Program-made: the position numbers and the translations under genes
Assembly: GCA_910585565.1 (NCBI GenBank)
Contig: CAJUFC010000127.1
Coordinates: 1 to 24,270, forward strand
Direction of reading: 5' to 3'
DNA length: 24,270 nt
Source of the DNA: an uncultured Eggerthellaceae bacterium
Lineage (GTDB): Bacteria > Actinomycetota > Coriobacteriia > Coriobacteriales > Eggerthellaceae
Part shown: one piece after another, positions 22,617 to 24,270 of the stretch
Numbering within the stretch: position 1 is the stretch's first letter
Layout: the number at the start of each line of letters is the position of its first letter
The notes under the pieces: model-generated
Seen by the model: the letters and a program-made list of their open reading frames with translations, nothing else
Told to the model about the DNA's origin: nothing
The model's database searches: none

Positions 22617-22673
22617 TGGTGGAGACGATGGGACTTGAACCCACGACATCCACGTTGCGAACGTGGCGCTCTC
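22617..22673 (-). tRNA. 3' fragment of a tRNA-Ala(CGC) gene, probable integration scar
   Basis: On the minus strand the sequence holds the 3' half of the D-arm (GAGAGCG), a 5-bp anticodon stem CCACG/CGTGG with loop TTCGCAA (anticodon CGC), a 5-nt variable loop, a T-arm with loop TTCAAGT, the 3' acceptor strand CGTCTCC, discriminator A and encoded CCA. U70 in the acceptor strand fits the G3-U70 identity of tRNA-Ala. The 5' acceptor strand and 5' D-arm are missing: upstream sequence (22674-22705) does not pair with CGTCTCC and runs into the abiEii stop. Such 3' tRNA fragments mark the far end of integrated elements. Confidence 0.8.
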
Positions 22674-22702
22674 GATGCTTGGCCGTATAGCCTTCGCTCG
22701 GG

Positions 22703-23509
22703 CTAGGCAAGGCTTTTGACGAACGCGGGAAGCCATGATGTGATATCCGTGGGCTTCGCGTCGGTCCAGCCTCGGGTAGAGCTTTTCATCCTTGCGATGA
22801 ACGATTTGTTGCTGAGAGTATGCGCGAGCCTGTCGGCGATTTCCGCCATGTCGGAATCCCACATATCCTCGTCGTCGATGATGAGAGCCTTGATGCACTC
22901 AGCTAGCGCATCCCTATCGAGCGTTTCCATATGACCGATGTAATACATGTCGTGCAGGTCTCGATACCTCGTAGAGCGAATACCATGAAGAAGCAGGCTT
23001 TTCAGTTTCTCCACAAACATCTGCTCCTTGGAGTTAGCAAGCAGAGACACCCCGTCCTCACTTTGGGCGATGTCGAACCAGCGCTCCTCTTGCACCAAAT
23101 CGAGCCTCGCATGCACTCCAAGATCGAGCTTGGTATCGAAGATCGATCGACCATCGGAGACTCGGAGGTGAACGCGCTTGCCCTTATAGTCCTGTTGCGA
23201 AAGTTCTTCTATAGGACCGTCAATCTCGATGTCCATCGCGTCATCGACATCCGACAAGGCTCTGATGAATCTGCGAACCGCATCGTCAGAAATCGAATAG
23301 CTGACAAAGTCCAGGTCGATGTCTTGCGTGGCACGACGACGGTTACGCGAGATGGCGCACATGAGTACGCCACCCTTTATGGCAACATGGCGGCTCATGG
23401 GAGATCGGGCAATCCTGTCGAGTATGACATCTTGGCATGTCCTGGCAGTCGCATTGAGGACGCTGTATCCAGCCCTCTCGTACACTCGCCGTATGTCGCT
23501 CAGGTTCAT
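22703..23509 (-). CDS. abiEii: AbiEii-type nucleotidyltransferase toxin (268 aa)
   Basis: Toxin of the AbiE type IV toxin-antitoxin and phage-abortive-infection system; family members are nucleotidyltransferases, and characterised relatives modify tRNA acceptor ends. Motif I is IKGGVLM (G46-G47), followed by RRATQDIDLDF (D63, D65 as metal ligands). The later motif SKEQMFVEKLKSLL...STRYRDLHDMYYI carries the conserved Lys and Asp residues (K168, D184). The ATG at 23509 is chosen because it starts 1 nt after the abiEi stop with GGAGG 9 nt upstream; the longer open frame to 23812 only shadows abiEi. All motif residues are intact, so it is likely active. It ends 30 bp from the tRNA fragment. Confidence 0.93.
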   Translation of the reverse strand: MNLSDIRRVYERAGYSVLNATARTCQDVILDRIARSPMSRHVAIKGGVLMCAISRNRRRATQDIDLDFVSYSISDDAVRRFIRALSDVDDAMDIEIDGPIEELSQQDYKGKRVHLRVSDGRSIFDTKLDLGVHARLDLVQEERWFDIAQSEDGVSLLANSKEQMFVEKLKSLLLHGIRSTRYRDLHDMYYIGHMETLDRDALAECIKALIIDDEDMWDSDMAEIADRLAHTLSNKSFIARMKSSTRGWTDAKPTDITSWLPAFVKSLA

Positions 23510-23510
23510 A

Positions 23511-24053
23511 TCAGAAAACCTCCTCAAGCACCCGACCAAGATATGATCCTCCGCGCGGCATAGACGCGGCATACTCCTCCAGCTTGTATATGTCCAGTTT
23601 GTCCGCAAGCTTGCGATACGACCCCACCGCCTCGCGGTAGATGTCATAGGGCAACTTGCTGCGCGAACGCATGAGTTCCAAGAGCATCCGCTCGCGGTCG
23701 TATACCCTGACCTCCGCCCCATCATGGACGAGCGTAGAGGCACCCAACCGCAGCCATTCTTGGGGTATGAAGCTCTGTCGTATGGCAGGGTTTGATATCT
23801 TCGTGCCGCCACGCTTGGTCGCGAGCTCGATTACATCAGGAGGACTGTCTATGAGGCCCTGGAGATACAGTGCCGTTTGCCCGGTCGCTATCGCCTCGGG
23901 ATACAGCATTGAGAGGGCTTCGAGCATGCTATCCTCGCCGTCTGTCGCATAGAGATTGCGCGCAATACGACGCATCGCGCCAGACTCAAGAGCCCTGGCG
24001 AGTTCCGAACGGCTGCCAACCTGCTTCCTCGCCTCTTTGTATGTGAGAAGCAC
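23511..24053 (-). CDS. abiEi: AbiEi-type antitoxin and autorepressor (180 aa)
   Basis: Antitoxin of the AbiE pair. The N-terminal ~50 residues form a winged-helix DNA-binding domain (YKEARKQVGSRSELARALESGAMRRIARNLY), followed by the AbiEi domain pattern (ALYLQGLIDSPPDVIELATKRG, then VRVYDRERMLLELMRSRSKLPYDIYREAVGSYRK). The start is GTG at 24053 with AGGGAGG 5 nt upstream. Family members bind inverted repeats at their own promoter, and a 15-bp-arm repeat lies just upstream at 24069-24110. The gene is lower in GC than the respiratory genes, in line with an acquired element. Confidence 0.92.
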   Translation of the reverse strand: MLLTYKEARKQVGSRSELARALESGAMRRIARNLYATDGEDSMLEALSMLYPEAIATGQTALYLQGLIDSPPDVIELATKRGGTKISNPAIRQSFIPQEWLRLGASTLVHDGAEVRVYDRERMLLELMRSRSKLPYDIYREAVGSYRKLADKLDIYKLEEYAASMPRGGSYLGRVLEEVF

Positions 24054-24068
24054 GCACCCTCCCTGAAA

Positions 24069-24110
24069 GCATAACTACCTACATATGTTTATAATTGTAG
24101 GTAGTTATGC
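24069..24110 (-). promoter_or_regulatory. Operator palindrome of the abiE operon
   Basis: Arms 24069-24083 (GCATAACTACCTACA) and 24096-24110 are exact inverted copies around a 12-nt AT-rich centre containing TATAAA on the minus strand. This lies 16 bp upstream of the GTG start, overlapping the likely -10 region. AbiEi proteins autorepress by binding such repeats. Confidence 0.82.
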
Positions 24111-24270
24111 ATTACGCGACAAGACGAAGATTCTGCCGTCCGTCCAAGAATACTCTCCGTACCGCCATAAGGGTTATAGGACAAAAAGTGTGTCCGGAAT
24201 CGTAGCCTTTTCCCAGTTAGAACTGCACATATTAGTTTAATAAGTTGATAAGAACCAACTTTTCACCCGG
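24111..24270. other. AT-rich spacer with no gene seen
   Basis: No credible coding frame is seen. A short hairpin GGACA (24179-24183)/TGTCC (24191-24195) is present. The lower GC continues that of the abiE genes and suggests the island extends past the window. Confidence 0.5.

Noticed and set aside
22617..22705. A complete tRNA gene
   Set aside because: No 5' strand pairing with the CGTCTCC acceptor arm and no 5' D-arm could be found at the required distance; only the 3' part is present.
22703..23812. N-terminal extension of abiEii to 23812
   Set aside because: It lies out of frame within abiEi, has no domain pattern, and the ATG at 23509 has a ribosome site and couples to the abiEi stop.
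24083..24096. TATAAT on the + strand inside the abiE operator as a promoter for a rightward gene
   Set aside because: No -35 box is seen and no + strand gene follows within the window.

Overview
The window is GC-rich, densely coded chromosomal DNA. Its content (DMSO-reductase-family molybdoenzymes with twin-arginine signals, DmsC-like quinol subunits, LuxR-type regulators fused to a 12-helix transporter-like domain, ECF transporter genes) points to an anaerobic gut actinobacterium of the class Coriobacteriia, most likely Eggerthellaceae (Eggerthella/Gordonibacter/Adlercreutzia type). That assignment is an inference from gene content; no rRNA or species marker is present.

Layout. (1) 1-2117, + strand: 3' part of an ECF-transporter ATPase gene, its EcfT partner overlapping by 8 bp, then a small pyridoxamine-oxidase-fold flavin/cofactor protein. 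(2) 2200-7272, - strand: a canonical DMSO reductase operon dmsA-dmsB-dmsC, an intrinsic terminator, then a second DmsC-like membrane gene. (3) 7465-9186, + strand, divergent: a membrane-anchored LuxR-family regulator read from an apparently leaderless promoter. (4) 9183-14316, - strand: an operon encoding a tandem winged-helix protein, a TorD-type chaperone, NapG-like and NapH-like quinol-oxidising iron-sulfur proteins, and a degenerate UvrD-like ATPase. (5) 14614-16277, + strand, divergent from (4): an unrecognised 163-aa protein and a 388-aa polyferredoxin. (6) 16271-17245, - strand: a LysR regulator, apparently leaderless. (7) 17522-22197, + strand: a three-gene respiratory molybdoenzyme complex whose large subunit (1001 aa, TAT-exported, predicted Cys ligand to Mo/W) resembles the acetylene-hydratase/catechol-dehydroxylase side of the family rather than DMSO reductase. 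(8) 22198-24270: a hairpin-rich intergenic region, a terminator, a 3' fragment of a tRNA-Ala gene that looks like an integration scar, and an AbiE-type toxin-antitoxin pair with a near-perfect operator palindrome.

How it may work together. Blocks 4-7 read as one locus: a LysR regulator, an exported molybdoenzyme with FeS and membrane partners, its maturation chaperone, and a second quinol-to-FeS path (NapGH plus polyferredoxin). The two intergenic regions that drive the locus share an ATCGTTATAA palindrome and a CCGTCTCA motif, suggesting one regulator, probably the LysR, controls all of it. The least expected member is the UvrD-like ATPase, whose helicase motifs are eroded and whose leader holds two overlapping hairpins. 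The substrate of the molybdoenzyme cannot be read from sequence; reduction of a plant- or host-derived organic acceptor is the leading guess.
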